Source: Rhytidiadelphus loreus (taxonomy: Eukaryota; Streptophyta; Bryopsida; Hypnales; Hylocomiaceae). From it: 64,000 bases of DNA. Location of the stretch: NCBI GenBank assembly GCA_947034895.1, contig OX344765.1, positions 34,291,001 to 34,355,000 of the forward strand, written 5' to 3'. Shown here piece by piece: positions 1 through 12,307 of this stretch. A program made the position numbers and the translations under genes. The notes beneath the pieces were generated by a model. The model had not been told where the DNA came from and ran no database searches. It saw only the letters and a list, made by a program, of their open reading frames with translations. Position 1 is the first letter of the stretch. Each line of letters opens with the position of its first letter.

Positions 1-146
1 ATTTCTTATAATTCACTCCAAAGTTTCCTAAAAAATCATGAAAAAAAATTCATATATATTTTGTACACTTCTCAAAATTGTCAACAAAATTTGTTAATTT
101 TTAGAATAGATTATAGAAATAAAAAATATTTGGAATCATATTTTAG

Positions 147-733
147 TTAACCCCTAAAGTCCCAAGGCCATATTTATGCCAAAACCACTCAAAACTACCA
201 CTTTTGCTATGTTCACCTATGAAATAAATTTTTTTAAATATTTTTTAGAATCTAACCGTAGGATCTTGTTCTACACTTGTCTTAGATCATGTGATAAAAA
301 TTTTGTGATGTTTGACCGTATAGATTGAAAGATATTAGCATTCAAAGTGGAAGAAAAAAATTTCTTTCAAGAAGTTGCTATGATTGCCCGCAAAACAAGA
401 AACTCCATAACTTTCACATCACTAATCCAAATGGAACGAATCAAAGCTTTCCATTTAGAAGAAAATATAATCTACAAGAAAAAAAATATTAAAATTTTGA
501 TTTCAATTTTTTGTGGATTTTTTTTGCTGCCCGGTCTCCCCCATTTTGAGGTTATTGTAGCATAACTTTTGCTTCCGGGCACCAATTGGAATAAAAATTA
601 TATTCCCGGAAAGCTCTTAAGTTTATCTATCTTATGGAAAAGTTTCAAAAAGATTCGGTAAAATTTGAGATCATAGGAGCCTGCCCGAAATCCATTTTGT
701 CCCCCCTAGGGACAATGGGACTTTAGGGGTTAA
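147..733. mobile_element. TTAA-flanked short transposon-like element, copy A
   Basis: Seen: TTAA at 147-150 is followed by CCCCTAAAGTCCC, and the mirror image GGGACTTTAGGGG ends at 729 before TTAA at 730-733. The element between is about 580 bp and has no long coding frame. The interior shares long stretches with 55207-56127, for example the CCGTAGGATCTTG block near 258 and the block around 407-480, so this is a dispersed family. TTAA duplication plus C-rich ends is the piggyBac pattern, but no transposase is present and a Harbinger-type reading cannot be excluded. Confidence 0.6.
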
Positions 734-1992
734 TAATATTCACTCAATAAATTAAGTGCAATTGGTGGCGATTAGCTACAACAATTCTATAAGGGCATCA
801 CCGCCAGTTACGCTCAATTGGACCACGACATCAAGAAGTGATGTGGCACTTACTACCTCATGAGATGTGGCAAAACATTCAAGACCCAATGCTATGCACC
901 AACCAACCCTTAAAGTCCCTGCTAAAGTTCTTCTCTTTCTTCTCACACCTCTCACTAGTCTCCATGTCTTCCTCTAAGGGCATAGTCAAAGTTGACTAAG
1001 TTGGTATGAGTTTAAGCCTACTCCAAAGGCCCTCCAATTCTGAAAGAGAAAGAATGGCACAACTGTATTTTTTTAGGCAAGACTGATAGGCGTTCTCTAG
1101 TGGCGATGCTGTAAGTGTACAAAACAATTTCATTTCATTTCACTTCATTTCACTTCAATTTGATGTTCCTCTCGTAAGGGTACTGTAGAATTTCCATTTC
1201 TCTTTTCACACAAAGGGAATGTATATCTTCAGCAATGACCAATGCTGTAGAAATATCAGATATAGATTCGTTAATTTTAGTTTCAAAGACCCTGCTAAAA
1301 GAAGGCAGTAGTCCAATATCATTATTTCATTTCACTTCATTTTTTCCTGTGGCATTTACAACAAAATTCCCACTACATTCCCAGATACGGTTATTGGCCG
1401 GGAGAACTTGGAAAGAACACTAAAACTTCACACAAACATCGCTGACCAGCATGCACTATATGTACAAACTCTACTGTACTGTACAATAGACACCGACCCC
1501 AAGCACAAATTGATTGCTCTTCCGTCAAAGTGTCATTCGAAATTTCTTTCATAAGCAGGCAAATGTATGTACACAACCTGGGCTTCCAGAATTTCAGTAC
1601 AGCAGAAAGATAACAAGAACTTAAAGCTAAGACACAAGGGACATGCTGACCAACCCCAGCACACTCATCTGAATTATAGAGTTTAGACTGATAAACTAAA
1701 ACCAGACTCACAACCCTAACCCAACCCCAAAATACAAAAGACAAACCTCTACCCGAACTCTACCAAAATTTCGTGAATGGCACCTCCAACCGCAAGTCGT
1801 TTTGTACATTCAGTATCAGGGGCACCCACTTGGATTTCCTTCTCTTCAACTAATGGGACTCTTTAACAGCTCTCTTATGATACACAGAAGTAGGTTTGTC
1901 TCCACAAAAGGCAAAAAAAGGCAAAAAACAAGGGAAAATGGAAAAAGAAAAAGAAAAAGTTCTACAGAAATAGCGAAAAAATAGCGGTGCAA
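734..1992. other. Intergenic DNA and probable 3' flank of the CONSTANS-like gene
   Basis: No frame here looks like a protein. The last 200 bases before the stop codon of the minus-strand gene at 1993 probably hold its 3' untranslated region. A short CATTTCACTTCA repeat lies at about 1129-1160 and again near 1326-1342. Confidence 0.4.
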
Positions 1993-4516
1993 TCAAATAG
2001 TCGGCACCACTCCAAACCCGGAATCCACAGACCCGAACGCCTGCTCCACATCGGAATCAGTCCTCTTGGCGAACCTGCCCTTCACGCGGGGACGGCTCTC
2101 AGCATACGCTTTCCGGGACGCATAACGGATCGTCTTCTCAAACTTGCGCTTCTGACGCTTCTCCTTGTAACGCATCACGCGGGCTTCGCGGTCCACCGCA
2201 TCCACGGCAACCCCTGCCTGCTGCTGCTGCTGGCCTCCCATACGGGCTCCAAACTCTAAGCTGCTCTGCGAATCGGCATACGGAGTGGATATGTCGCTCA
2301 CGCTCGAGTCGGGAACCACCGCCGCGTCCAGAGACGAACAAGAAATCTGCACACAAACATACAGGGAAACAAATCAGTCATGCTGGAATCGGACACAAAT
2401 TGCTCCATGCTGGTAGCATACAGCCTGTTAAGTAAACGACTCTGCTCTATTTCGTCTGTGATTTGTGAGTGACTGCCACTACCCGGATTCGTGAAAACAC
2501 GAAACGGATAGTTGCCGAAGACTCCATGCAACATAGCCAAAACCACCGCAAGGACCAAGACCTCTCAAGTAGGAACCCATGTCATACTTCACTATCTGAC
2601 AGAGAATATACAACTGCTAACTACAACTAGCAATTTTCCAACAAACATTCGAAGCTCAAATGGTGCACAACATGCTTAGGACGATCGGAAGACCGTCCTC
2701 GAAGAAAGAACTCATGTCTAGACTTATGTAGAGCAGTAAGGATACTGGAAAGAATAGTGGAGAGGGTGGTGAAACGTCCGAATAGCTGAGAGAACACACA
2801 ACTTAAAGTAAACCAAAAAAATATACCATTGTGCACAAAAGTCTATGTGAGCGAAAAAGACTCCTCTACAGAAATTTATTCAAGATTGCGATGTGAACTT
2901 TAAGCTCATGTGAAGATTCCACAAGAACATGGAAGGTATAAACCATTCAAGAATGTGACTGGGATACAAAGCTCACGTAATTCTTCCTCCAGAGCATTGG
3001 CTTCACAGGCCATTCCAGAATGACAGTTTAAAAAAGGAGTGAGAAATGCAGAAAGCGTATTGCAGGACTTACGCTGTGAGTGAGAGTGGAGGTGCCATAG
3101 CTGTAGCTGCTGGTGTGGATGTTCTCCCCCTTCAGAGGAAAAGAAGCATCCGTGCTGAAAGAAGGCTCCACCGAGTGGAGCAGCGCGGCCGTGTCCTCAG
3201 AACCCTCGCGAACGTGCACGGGCACAAGGCTGTCCGGCTGCAAGCCCGTCACCGCGGCGGCGTCCAAGTCCAGGAAAGGATCCACGTCCGAAAAGATGTC
3301 GGACAGCGTCTCCAGTTTCTGCACCTTCAGCGGCTTCGCAGGGCTGAACGGGCACGGGACCGACGACCGCGGTCCTTCGCCAACTGCCAGATGCAAACAA
3401 CATCACAGCTTTACAACAAGGAATCCCTCCGCAGATTTCGTACCTCAATTCCATTCACGTCCAAGCTACGGACCATCCAGTGCCAACCACAAATGAAATC
3501 ATGCAAAATCAAAGCTCTCCAAGATTACATGACTCCAGGAATTAGGAGACTTCGGGACCGAATCAACATGTCAAAAGGATCATGCAAAACCACTGTTCTC
3601 CAGCAGTTGGCTGTGTATAAGGAACTTCGAGTCTCCGGAACAAGAACTTATCGCTCCTGAAACCACTGTTCTGCAGATGGGGCTTGGACCATGGTGGAAG
3701 AGGTCAGAATTAAGATCATCTATTATCAAACCAAATCAAAGTTTCCAGGGGAGACAGAACAGGGAATGCAGGGGACTAACGAAGAGTCGGCGGGATAAAG
3801 TGCCTCCGGAAAGTCTTCCAAATGGCTCAGCCATAACCACAAGCTTCTGAAACCCGAGATGCAGAGATGAAATCGGACCAGAGGATCTGCTCCGCTGACA
3901 CTATCGCAATAGAACATACACGGGGTAACTTCTCACCAGCACCCCACCCGCTGATATTTTCCATGAATTTTCGATTGTTCGAGTGACAAGACAGAAAGAA
4001 AGAATGGAAGGGGTGTTGGGGTGTTCGTGGGGGGGAATGGACAAGGAAACTTGGGAAGGTCGTACCTGCGGCGCTGCCTCGGATGATGGCGTTGGCGGGG
4101 ATCTTCGGCGGGTGCGGGAGAAGCCACGACGAGATGACTTCCGTGTCCAAATCTTCCTCGCCCTTAAGGAGACCCACCTGCGTGTGCGACGGAAACGTTT
4201 CCAACACTCGGGGCGACGACGACGGCGACGCCTCGAACAGCGGCGTCACCGGCACTCTCTCGTGGCGCTGCGCCAGCGGGTTGGCGGAGTGGATGTCAGT
4301 GTCGCACGCCACGCACATCGACGCCGCGTCTGCCTTGCACGTCACCACGGCGGGAGCCACTTCGCACACTTCGCACATCCACACGCGCTCGTGACGCGAA
4401 GCCAGCTTGTTGGCACCGTGCACCTTCCCGTCGCACCCCCCGCACAGGTACGCCGCGTCCGCACGGCAGTACACCACCGCACTGGACGCCTGACACGCAT
4501 CGCAAGCCTTCGGCAT
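1993..4516 (-). CDS. CONSTANS-like B-box/CCT transcription factor (three exons)
   Basis: Probable nuclear regulator of the CONSTANS-like family, acting in light or photoperiod responses. Model (minus strand): exon 1 4516-4066, exon 2 3383-3073, exon 3 2346-1993, all with GT-AG borders and compatible phases, giving about 371 residues. Two B-box zinc fingers lie in tandem at the N terminus (about residues 5-42 and 48-85), each with the C-x2-C ... C-x2-C ... H spacing and a conserved [11 protein letters not shown] or [11 protein letters not shown] tail. The CCT domain lies near residues 307-350 ([20 protein letters not shown] onward). The C terminus FGVVPTI resembles the VP motif that binds COP1 in this family. 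The start is the ATG at 4516; the open frame runs further upstream but without ATG. An acidic middle region and a short glutamine run precede the CCT domain. It looks intact. Family assignment is firm; the exact subgroup and biological role are inference. Confidence 0.92.
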
Positions 4517-5100
4517 TAGGAAATCCCAACTAATCGAACTCCCTCGCAAAATCGAAGCGCTCCTTCGACGCGAGGGGGCGGCGCCGCTCGCTCACCCGGC
4601 CCTCGGGCACTCCCAATGTCAGAACACCAGCAACCACAGCAGCGGCAGTCCCAAGCTCCCGAACGTGCACATACAAACGACTACCGGTACTGCAGTAGCA
4701 AAACCTGACACAACGCATACAAATGCGTCTTCCGGATCTGTTCTCCGCAAGTCCCCTGGAAATGATCTGCGCCGCAAGATCTCGTATCACCCAACTAAAT
4801 GTTCACACGAAGAAGCTCCCTAAGCTGATGGAAAGTCGGATCAGCGAATTCTGGGAAGTGTCGACAAATTGGAGATGCGAGGCTGCATCCCTGTGTAGCA
4901 AGCAACGGCAACGAGGGCGCCTGGCGATGGCGATTCTGCAAAACGCAAGACAACTGCGAGCAGGCCGTGCTGAGGAAGACAATCGTGGGTCCGGGCAGAC
5001 GGGAAGATTTTCGTGTTCGGGGCGGTGCTGCTGCCCTGACTGCCCTGACTTGGGCTTTGTCTGGTAATTGGCTGTTGGGCTCATTGAATGCCCGTAAAAC
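4517..5100 (-). promoter_or_regulatory. GC-rich 5' flank of the CONSTANS-like gene
   Basis: Directly upstream of the ATG on the minus strand, this block is much richer in G+C than the DNA beyond 5100. That fits a 5' untranslated region and proximal promoter. No specific TATA box or start site could be assigned. Open frames here on both strands have no recognisable domains and are best explained by low stop-codon density. Confidence 0.4.
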
Positions 5101-7872
5101 TTACTTGTACTGGGCGGGGTGACGGGGATGTACCGTACTACAGTTAATTACTGTTGGTGTTGAATTCTTCATGATTGGATTCTATCCAATCAGAGATGTC
5201 CACGTGGTTGCCGCTATTGGTGAATAAGATCATTAATTCAATTAAGGTAGACAAGCCTATTAAGGTAAAACAGCAGAATGGCTGGTTTGCCTTGTTGCCA
5301 TTTTTGAAAAAATATTTAAAAAATTCCATGTAAAGACAAACCTGAGAATTAAAAAGAGCATTTGAAATTTTATTTGTTGGACAAGTTCAGAATTTGTTAT
5401 GAATTTTTGAAGTGTACTATCCAATTAGCCCAAAAGATTCTCTAGACTACCCCATATCAACAAAAAGTGTTTTCATAATGGTCATCTTACCACCTAAAGC
5501 AGTGACAATCTTTTTTAACATGGCTACAACGTTTCCTAACACAGCCATGACATGGAGAAATAAAAAATAACTATTATGATGAGTTTACACTAGAAAGGTA
5601 TAAGTGTCTGAAATATGACCAGAAATTAGCCTAATGCAGTGTTAGTTGCATTTATTATAATTTTTTTGCCATGGGCTGATGTGAGAATCTAATGCATGAT
5701 TTTCTAGGAGATTGCATTAGACAGTTTGTCTGTCATAGACTGGTTTACTTTACCTTCCAGATTTGCAATTTGAATATTTTGGAGCCAATTGCAAGTGCAA
5801 GAGTGGGGAAATATTTTCGAGAGGTGTGTACTTGTTTCAAAAATTGAACTCAAATGGAATTATAATTTTTTAATTAAAATTGTAAATTTTGCAAATTTTT
5901 GAAGTAGTCTATCCTATAAATTACAAAACCACCTTTAAAGCAAAGTCAAAAAATGTCCCATAAACAACCCATAACCACCTTTCTATGTATCTAATGACAT
6001 TTAAATGCTCACCTATAAAGGATTTGCACATTACTCTTTATAGGCATTAATGCATTGATTTTGTCAAAAAAATGAATGGATTTGGATGTTTTTATAGATG
6101 GAATTGGGGCCAAAAATAGAAGATGAAATTGGGCAATGAACAAAATTGGGTTAGTCTACCTTAGTGCAAGAATTTGAATTGTCCTAAGCCCTTGTACTAC
6201 GGTAATTAATGAATGTGGTCGTAGCAGTTGTGCAATTAATCATCTAGATGAATGGTAGATGCAAATTGGATAAATATAACATTGTTTACCAATGAGGCAT
6301 AGGGCCCTTTGCATCTTGGAAAAAGTGATCCTCCTAGTGATCAAAATTGTCTTACATGACCTTTCAACCAACCCCAATCCTTGAGTTAAATGATAAGTCC
6401 TTTCCAAACATCTAGTATAGCATTGATACCTCCCCAACATGGGAGAGGACCATTGCATGGTTATATAGTGTTATGATATGTGTAAATGTCGGATGGAAGT
6501 TCAATTTTAATGGGATTTAGTGTTATTATAGTGGGATGCAATAGATAAATTAACTTGTTTTGAATTCCATGGTTTTGTAAGTGACTATTAATAATCAGGA
6601 GAGTCAATTTGAGAACATCTCCAAAAAGAACATCAGGAAATTGACACCAAGCTCTCAAATGTTCCAAAAACTATTCACTTTAGGTACAAATATGTAAGAA
6701 TTATTTTCACCACCTCTAGATTTACATCACACCTTTGTATTTTATTGCAAGGGTGGGCTTGATTCCAAACAAGTCCTTAGAAAAAATGCACAAATATACA
6801 ACTTATTTTTTACTATCAAATGACTAAATTGGGTAGATTATAATTCATATTTGGACTCAAGAGGTCTTAATTTAGTATTGAAGATAGAAAAATGCAAAAT
6901 TACCCGTTAGAGGTCTATCTAGAAGTCTAGATTTGATGTTTTGTATATTTAATATGGAAGGTTTATGAATTGAGGTATGGAGTATTGAAAAGTTTGTATT
7001 AATGTTGAAGTGGATCCAATGTTAAAGGATACTCCTACTTCGAATCATTATTGCAACTTGTACATGTGTCTAGAGCTACAAAATGGTCACATAGTCTATG
7101 TTTATGATGTCATATTTGAATATAATAAGGTTGAAATGTTGAAATGACATCCCAATGGAAGATGATAATTCGAGAATTAGCATCACTCTAATTGACTTCT
7201 TATAGGAAATATTCGTTTATATTGCGGAAAATTTCCATTGATTTTCTTGTTGGCAAGTGAAAAGAGGTTCCAATGCACTAATGAACACAAGACATTTGGA
7301 TACTGTTAGTGCAAAAGTTATGAAGGAACAAAATTTAGTTATAATAAAAGCAATTTCTTCTACATAGCTACATAATTGAACTACCCCCCTCACTCCTCCT
7401 CCCAAAGTCCCGACATTCTTCCCGTGGGTGCATGCCAAAAAAAGCCCCCCTATTTTGTATTTGATTAATCTATTTTCTACACCTCACCTACCTAATTTGG
7501 GGCCACTAACTGCAAATATGAATTCCAAATTTCCAAATTTTATCACGCATGCCAAGTAAAAAGGTCCTTTGTTTGCTTGGGTTGGTTCACCTTGACTTGC
7601 ATTTGGTGGGGCCACCTTACTTGGAAGTTGTTTGCTTTTCTTTTATGGGTAGTATTTTTTTTATGCACGATTTTTTGCCAATTGGCTACAACCAAATAAT
7701 ATTGCCTATTTTTTGTAACATTTTGGGAGGTCAAAATAGCCAAATTATTGTTGTATTTTTAGACCAATAGCCAAATTTTACCCAGGTATCACCTAATTTC
7801 GTATCGTATTGAAGGAACAACTGACTCCTTCTCCAAAAATGAAAAAAACACACAAAAACAACAATTGTTTGT
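5101..7872. other. AT-rich intergenic DNA
   Basis: No gene, RNA or clear repeat structure was recognised. Open frames are short and of low-complexity composition. Confidence 0.4.
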
Positions 7873-8101
7873 GGGCCACGGTGAACTGACCCCCTCATTG
7901 CCCCGTTTTACCCCTAGGGAAAATACTGTGAAATTTTTATTGCGGTCAGATAAGAAAATTTGCAAATTCAGAATTCAGATTTGCAATCAACGGCCCCTAA
8001 TTAACTTAGCTAGGGGAGGTATAGAAATTAGAAAAATCACAGCAAAAATTAGGGGGCTTTCTTTCACAATAACCCCTGGCCGGGTCAGTTCACCCTGGCC
8101 C
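7873..8101. mobile_element. Small inverted-repeat element (MITE-like)
   Basis: Seen: GGGCCACGGTGAACTGACCC at 7873-7892 is matched in inverse orientation by GGGTCAGTTCACCCTGGCCC at 8082-8101, with one mismatch. The enclosed interior of about 190 bp is AT-rich and non-coding. Target duplications were not identified. It borders the GC-rich block starting at 8102. Confidence 0.55.
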
Positions 8102-8660
8102 TGTTTGCGGCCCTAAACTGGTTATGAAAACCAATTCATGGCCTGGTGGATTTCAGAAATGGGGCCCACAGTCCTCCAGCTGGGTTCGTCGTCCCGTCTG
8201 TGCGCCCGCCTTCGAGTGGGCCCGAGCCGAAGGTGGGTCCCACTCGTGGCGCCAGGGCAGGGGCTCCATATCAACAGCAATCCCCAGGACCAATGGAGCA
8301 GGCTTTCGTCCTTGGAGCGCGCCCTTCCACAAGCTGCGCCAGCCACATACTCTTGGGGAGTGGGGTCCCCCACTCCCCCCCACTGCATTGGTGGATCCCG
8401 TCCCCGATCTCCAGGGGATTCGGGCCCACGGATTCCGACCAATGGCAGTGCGGTTTTGGATCTTGGGCATGTGGGTCGACCTCTCCAAGAGTCCAAGTGG
8501 CACGAATCTTCTTCGCTGGCAGGTCTAGCGGGGCCCTCCTCTACTGCTGCTGCCCGCTTCCTGGGATTTTGGACCCCTGCCCCTGCTGCTAACCTGAAGC
8601 AGGTCGGAGTTGGGGGCAGTGCCCGAGTAAAAATTTGTTACGATTCTGTTTTGGATTGAA
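8102..8660. other. Isolated GC-rich block, coding status unclear
   Basis: About 550 bases of clearly high G+C sit in an AT-rich region. Long open frames exist in several frames on both strands at once (for example 8138-8659 plus and 8122-8496 minus), which is expected from composition alone. The translations are Gly/Pro/Ser-rich with no recognised domain. It could be a fragment of a GC-rich gene or transposon, or a non-coding repeat. Confidence 0.35.
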
Positions 8661-8896
8661 AGTAACCCATTTCTGACCATTATAAGCACTATTGAGCATA
8701 TATGGAGTGCGGGTCTGTTGACGGGAAAAAAAATTCCCAGTATAGAAATAGAAAGGATCCCTTAATTTTTCACAATTTTATTTCCCAAAGTAAAATGTTC
8801 TAGGTGAAGATTCTCTTCGTTCCATACTCGTAATGTAGGTCATCCTATTTCCAACCAATGTCTGATTGCAAAATCGAAAGTGCTTCATTACTGTGA

Positions 8897-9090
8897 TAGA
8901 AAATTGTAGCACCAATAGAGAGTTAGTGCTTCATCACCAATTGCCACCTTATCAAGCACAGTCGTGTTCCCAATCATAATGCATCATAATTGGTAGAAAA
9001 TTGTAGCACCAATGGAGAGTTGGTGTTGCATCCCCAGTTGCCACCTTACCAAGTAGGAGTCGTGTTTCCAATCATAATGCATCATAATTG
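8897..9090. repeat. Two-copy tandem duplication, 97-bp period
   Basis: The unit beginning TAGAAAATTGTAGCACCAAT at 8897 recurs at 8994. Both copies contain AATCATAATGCATCATAATT near their ends. The copies differ at scattered positions, so the duplication is not recent. No coding content. Confidence 0.75.
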
Positions 9091-9744
9091 ATTGGAAATA
9101 GACCACCCTAGGCTCCCAAAAATGAAGGGGGAATCAGAAATTAGTGGGTTCCCGTACAATAGGAAGGATACAAGTGTTGCATCTCCCTCTGCATGAGGAT
9201 CATTTCACAATAGATTAGCTTCCTAGCAACTTATACAACTTTCTACCTAATAATTAATTAAAGTGCAAATTTTAAGAAGCATCAATTTTTTGACCAATGC
9301 ATGTCACTTTAATTTGAAATGTTAGGACATAGTTACTAATACTCATGTTAACTTTAGAACACAAAGTTAGATGCTAATTTATTAAATTACAACACATGTG
9401 AGTTGAATTTCTATGAATTAGAAAATCCTTAAATATATATATATATTTATTTATTTTGGGGCAAACTAGGTCACCCTTTTAGGCACCCTTTTAATTATTT
9501 ATTTTCTACCTAAACTACTAGGAAGCTACAATATGTCACATTTCCATTTCTCCAAGGCTAACTTTAAGGCCAAATTTTTAATTTCTTGGGTCGTAGAAGG
9601 TGAATAAAAAATACTATATGTGGGATTTGGAATTTTATAGTGTGAAGGTCAAAGTCCCAACTTTATATTTCAAGTTTTCTCATGCCTAATGTAGTATGGT
9701 GAATATATGTTAAAATATGTGTAAAAAAGTTTTATTTTAAAATA

Positions 9745-10640
9745 ATTTTGGAGGTCTAAAGTTCCAAGGCCTTTTCTTCATCAAATTCCACCCAAAACTA
9801 CCATTTCTATTGTAAAGTGCAAAAAAATTAGGATTTTCTTTTTTCTTTTCTTTGCATATCTAACCATATGATTTTGCACTAGACTAGTATAAAAATGTGT
9901 TAAAAAAAAAATTTAGAAACTTTAATGGAATGGATTACAAGATATCTGCATTTGAAGTGGAGAAAATTGTTTTTTTTGCAATTTGCTTGATTAGATCTTA
10001 AGGATTTGAATCTTCTTAGCTAAAAAATTTTGCACTACCAATATTGAAATAAAAAAGAATTTATGTTGAAAAATTGAGTTGGAAGTCTAGAAAAAAAACA
10101 AAAAAACATACACTTGATTTTCATTCTTTAGAAACTTGTTAGGTAGAAGTAGGTATGAGATTGAAGGGAAAACTAAATTGTTAAGAGGTCTAAGATGGAA
10201 TTGAAACTCAAAAATCCCAATGGTGAGATTGTTCAAGCAAACAAACTAAACCTTGTCAACTTTAATTTTCTAATTTTTTTGAAAAATGTGTTAAAAAATT
10301 AATCCTATAAGTTATTTTTTCAAGAAAATGCTTGGATTGTCCACAACTTTCTCATCACTAATCCAAATAGAATAAATCAAATCTTTCTATGTAGACAAAT
10401 ATACTTTATTTGAAAAACAAAATTTTGAAAATTTTATTTTGACATTTTGCGATTTTTCAGTATTGCTTGAAGAACCTTGTTTTGGACTTAGGGTGGCATT
10501 ACTTTTGCTCACGAGCACCAATCCAAATCCAAATCCAAATAAAATTTCTAGAAGACACATCAGCTATCTTCAAAAAAATTCAATAAATCATGACAAAAAT
10601 TGAGACTGTAGGAGCCTACCTAAATATGGAATTTGCAATG
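9745..10640. repeat. Degenerate copy of the TTAA-family element
   Basis: Starts with CTAAAGTTCCAAGGCC near 9756 and shares blocks with 147-733 and 55207-56127, including the sequence around CATCACTAATCCAAATAGAAT and AGACTGTAGGAGCCTACC. The terminal TTAACCCC is not preserved, so this is an old or truncated copy. Confidence 0.5.
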
Positions 10641-12163
10641 GACATATTTGTTTACAAAATCAATTGATGAGGATAATTAATTTAGAGTCATTATTCTTGT
10701 AATATATTCAAAACAACAGATAAGACTTGGAGTTAGAGCTGGGGCTTTATTTTTTTCTAATCCAACTTGGGCTCCAAGTTCTACTTCCTTGGTTCTAAAA
10801 CTGCCAAAAAGTATTGCCATATATAGGCACTTTTTGAGTGCACTAGGCCTTGGACCACGGGATCAAACATGAGATGTAGTGTGAAGCCCCCAATCCCAAT
10901 TTTCAATTCCCCGGATCCGACATTCAAAATTTGGTGGAACATAGGATGTAGAACAAAGTGAAAAATAGCTCAAAACATATTTATATTTTCTTCAGTTTCC
11001 TATATGTGGATTTTAAATTCAAGAGTGCTTCCAACCTATAATGAAAATGAACAAGAATGACTCTATGACCATTCTATTTGATTAAATCACAAAAACAAAT
11101 TGTTACAATGTGCATATCAAATAAAAGATTGTTTTGCCTTCTTGTAATATCTACATTGATCTAAGAAGCTAAGGTGCAAAATCCTAATTTTAGAAAATGA
11201 ACAGTACAAGATGTTGGTTTTCTGGGCCATTGAATTTGGATTTTTAATATGCAATGGGATTTTCTATTTCATTTATTTGGTGCAAAAAGTGATTTCTAAT
11301 GGTGTGATTGAGTTGTTTACATGTATGGTGGGGGTGGGGGTTCCAAAGTCAAACATCCCTAATAAACCCCATTTTTTTCCCTAATGGAGTGACTCAGTTT
11401 TCTCAAAATAGTCATCAATTTCATCTTTTTTTAATCCAATTTTTCATTATTTTTTCTCAAATATCATCTTCTCTCTAGTCAATTATCTCTAAAATAAAAT
11501 GACACGATTAAAAATCCTCTAATTTCATAAATTTTGGGATAATGACCTAAAACATTATTTTTTATTACACCTAGGATTTGAGGTTGGCATAGGCCTTCAC
11601 CATATAAAGGCAAAAGATCATCCTTCAAGTGAAGCCACCTATAATTGATCAAATAAGAAATTCTAGATATGATCTGGAGTAGTGCAGGGCGAAGCAAATA
11701 TTTTCCTAGGTGGAAGGATAGAGATGATGGGGATTGCAAAAAAAATGATAATTTTATCAATTCAATTGTAATTATTTTGAAAGGCAAAAAGCGCTCTGAA
11801 TCCATTGCTAGTCTCTAGACTCTTCCAATTCCAATCACTCAAAAACTACAGTCTTACTCAATGCTTTCTACTTTCTTACTCACTACTTTGGGACATGTGT
11901 TATGAAAATCTATTAATCCCAATTTCGAAAAGAAGAAAAAACAACATTCTAACTATGGTTGGAAATAAATCAGTCTATAGGTTGGTCATTGATTCTTGAT
12001 TAGGAATGGGATAATTATTTTCCTGCACTTTCAAAATCCAACTTGTTTAATTGGCAATTTCATTTATTTTCTATGAGACATGTCATTTTTCCTAGTAATT
12101 GGTTCCAAGAATAAAATGTCTTAAATGCGGATATTATTGCTAGCTCACAAAAGTTGAATATCT
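10641..12163. other. AT-rich intergenic DNA
   Basis: No gene or structured repeat recognised. Short open frames are AT-driven and lack similarity to any family known to me. Confidence 0.35.
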
Positions 12164-12223
12164 AAAAAAAATGTTATGAAAAAAAATGTTATGAAAAAAA
12201 ATGTTATGAAAAAAAATGTTACG
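12164..12223. repeat. Minisatellite, 15-bp unit, four copies
   Basis: AAAAAAAATGTTATG is repeated four times. The first copy is one A short at its edge and the last ends ACG. It lies 40 bp outside the left end of the CACTA element. Confidence 0.9.
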
Positions 12224-12263
12224 ATAGTTCAAAATTGAAGGGATTTTTTTTCAGATTTCTATA

Positions 12264-12307
12264 CACTACAAGAAAATGGGCCTTAGTGCGACTGTGAAAG
12301 AATGACT
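12264..12307 (+). repeat. CACTA left terminal inverted repeat
   Basis: Begins CACTACAAGAAAATGGGCC and reaches GCGACTGTGAAAGAATGACT. It matches the right end at the first eight bases and again through the GCGACTG and AAAGAATGACT blocks. Confidence 0.85.

Noticed and set aside
1391..1744. 117-residue open frame on the minus strand
   Set aside because: No recognisable domain or supporting splice context; composition is that of random AT/GC-mixed DNA next to the 3' end of the CONSTANS-like gene.
3046..3660. 204-residue open frame on the plus strand opposite CONSTANS-like exon 2
   Set aside because: It lies antisense to a well-supported exon with conserved splice borders and has no domain of its own.
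8122..8659. Several overlapping long frames on both strands in the GC-rich block
   Set aside because: Simultaneous open frames on both strands are expected where stop codons are rare; none has a recognised family.
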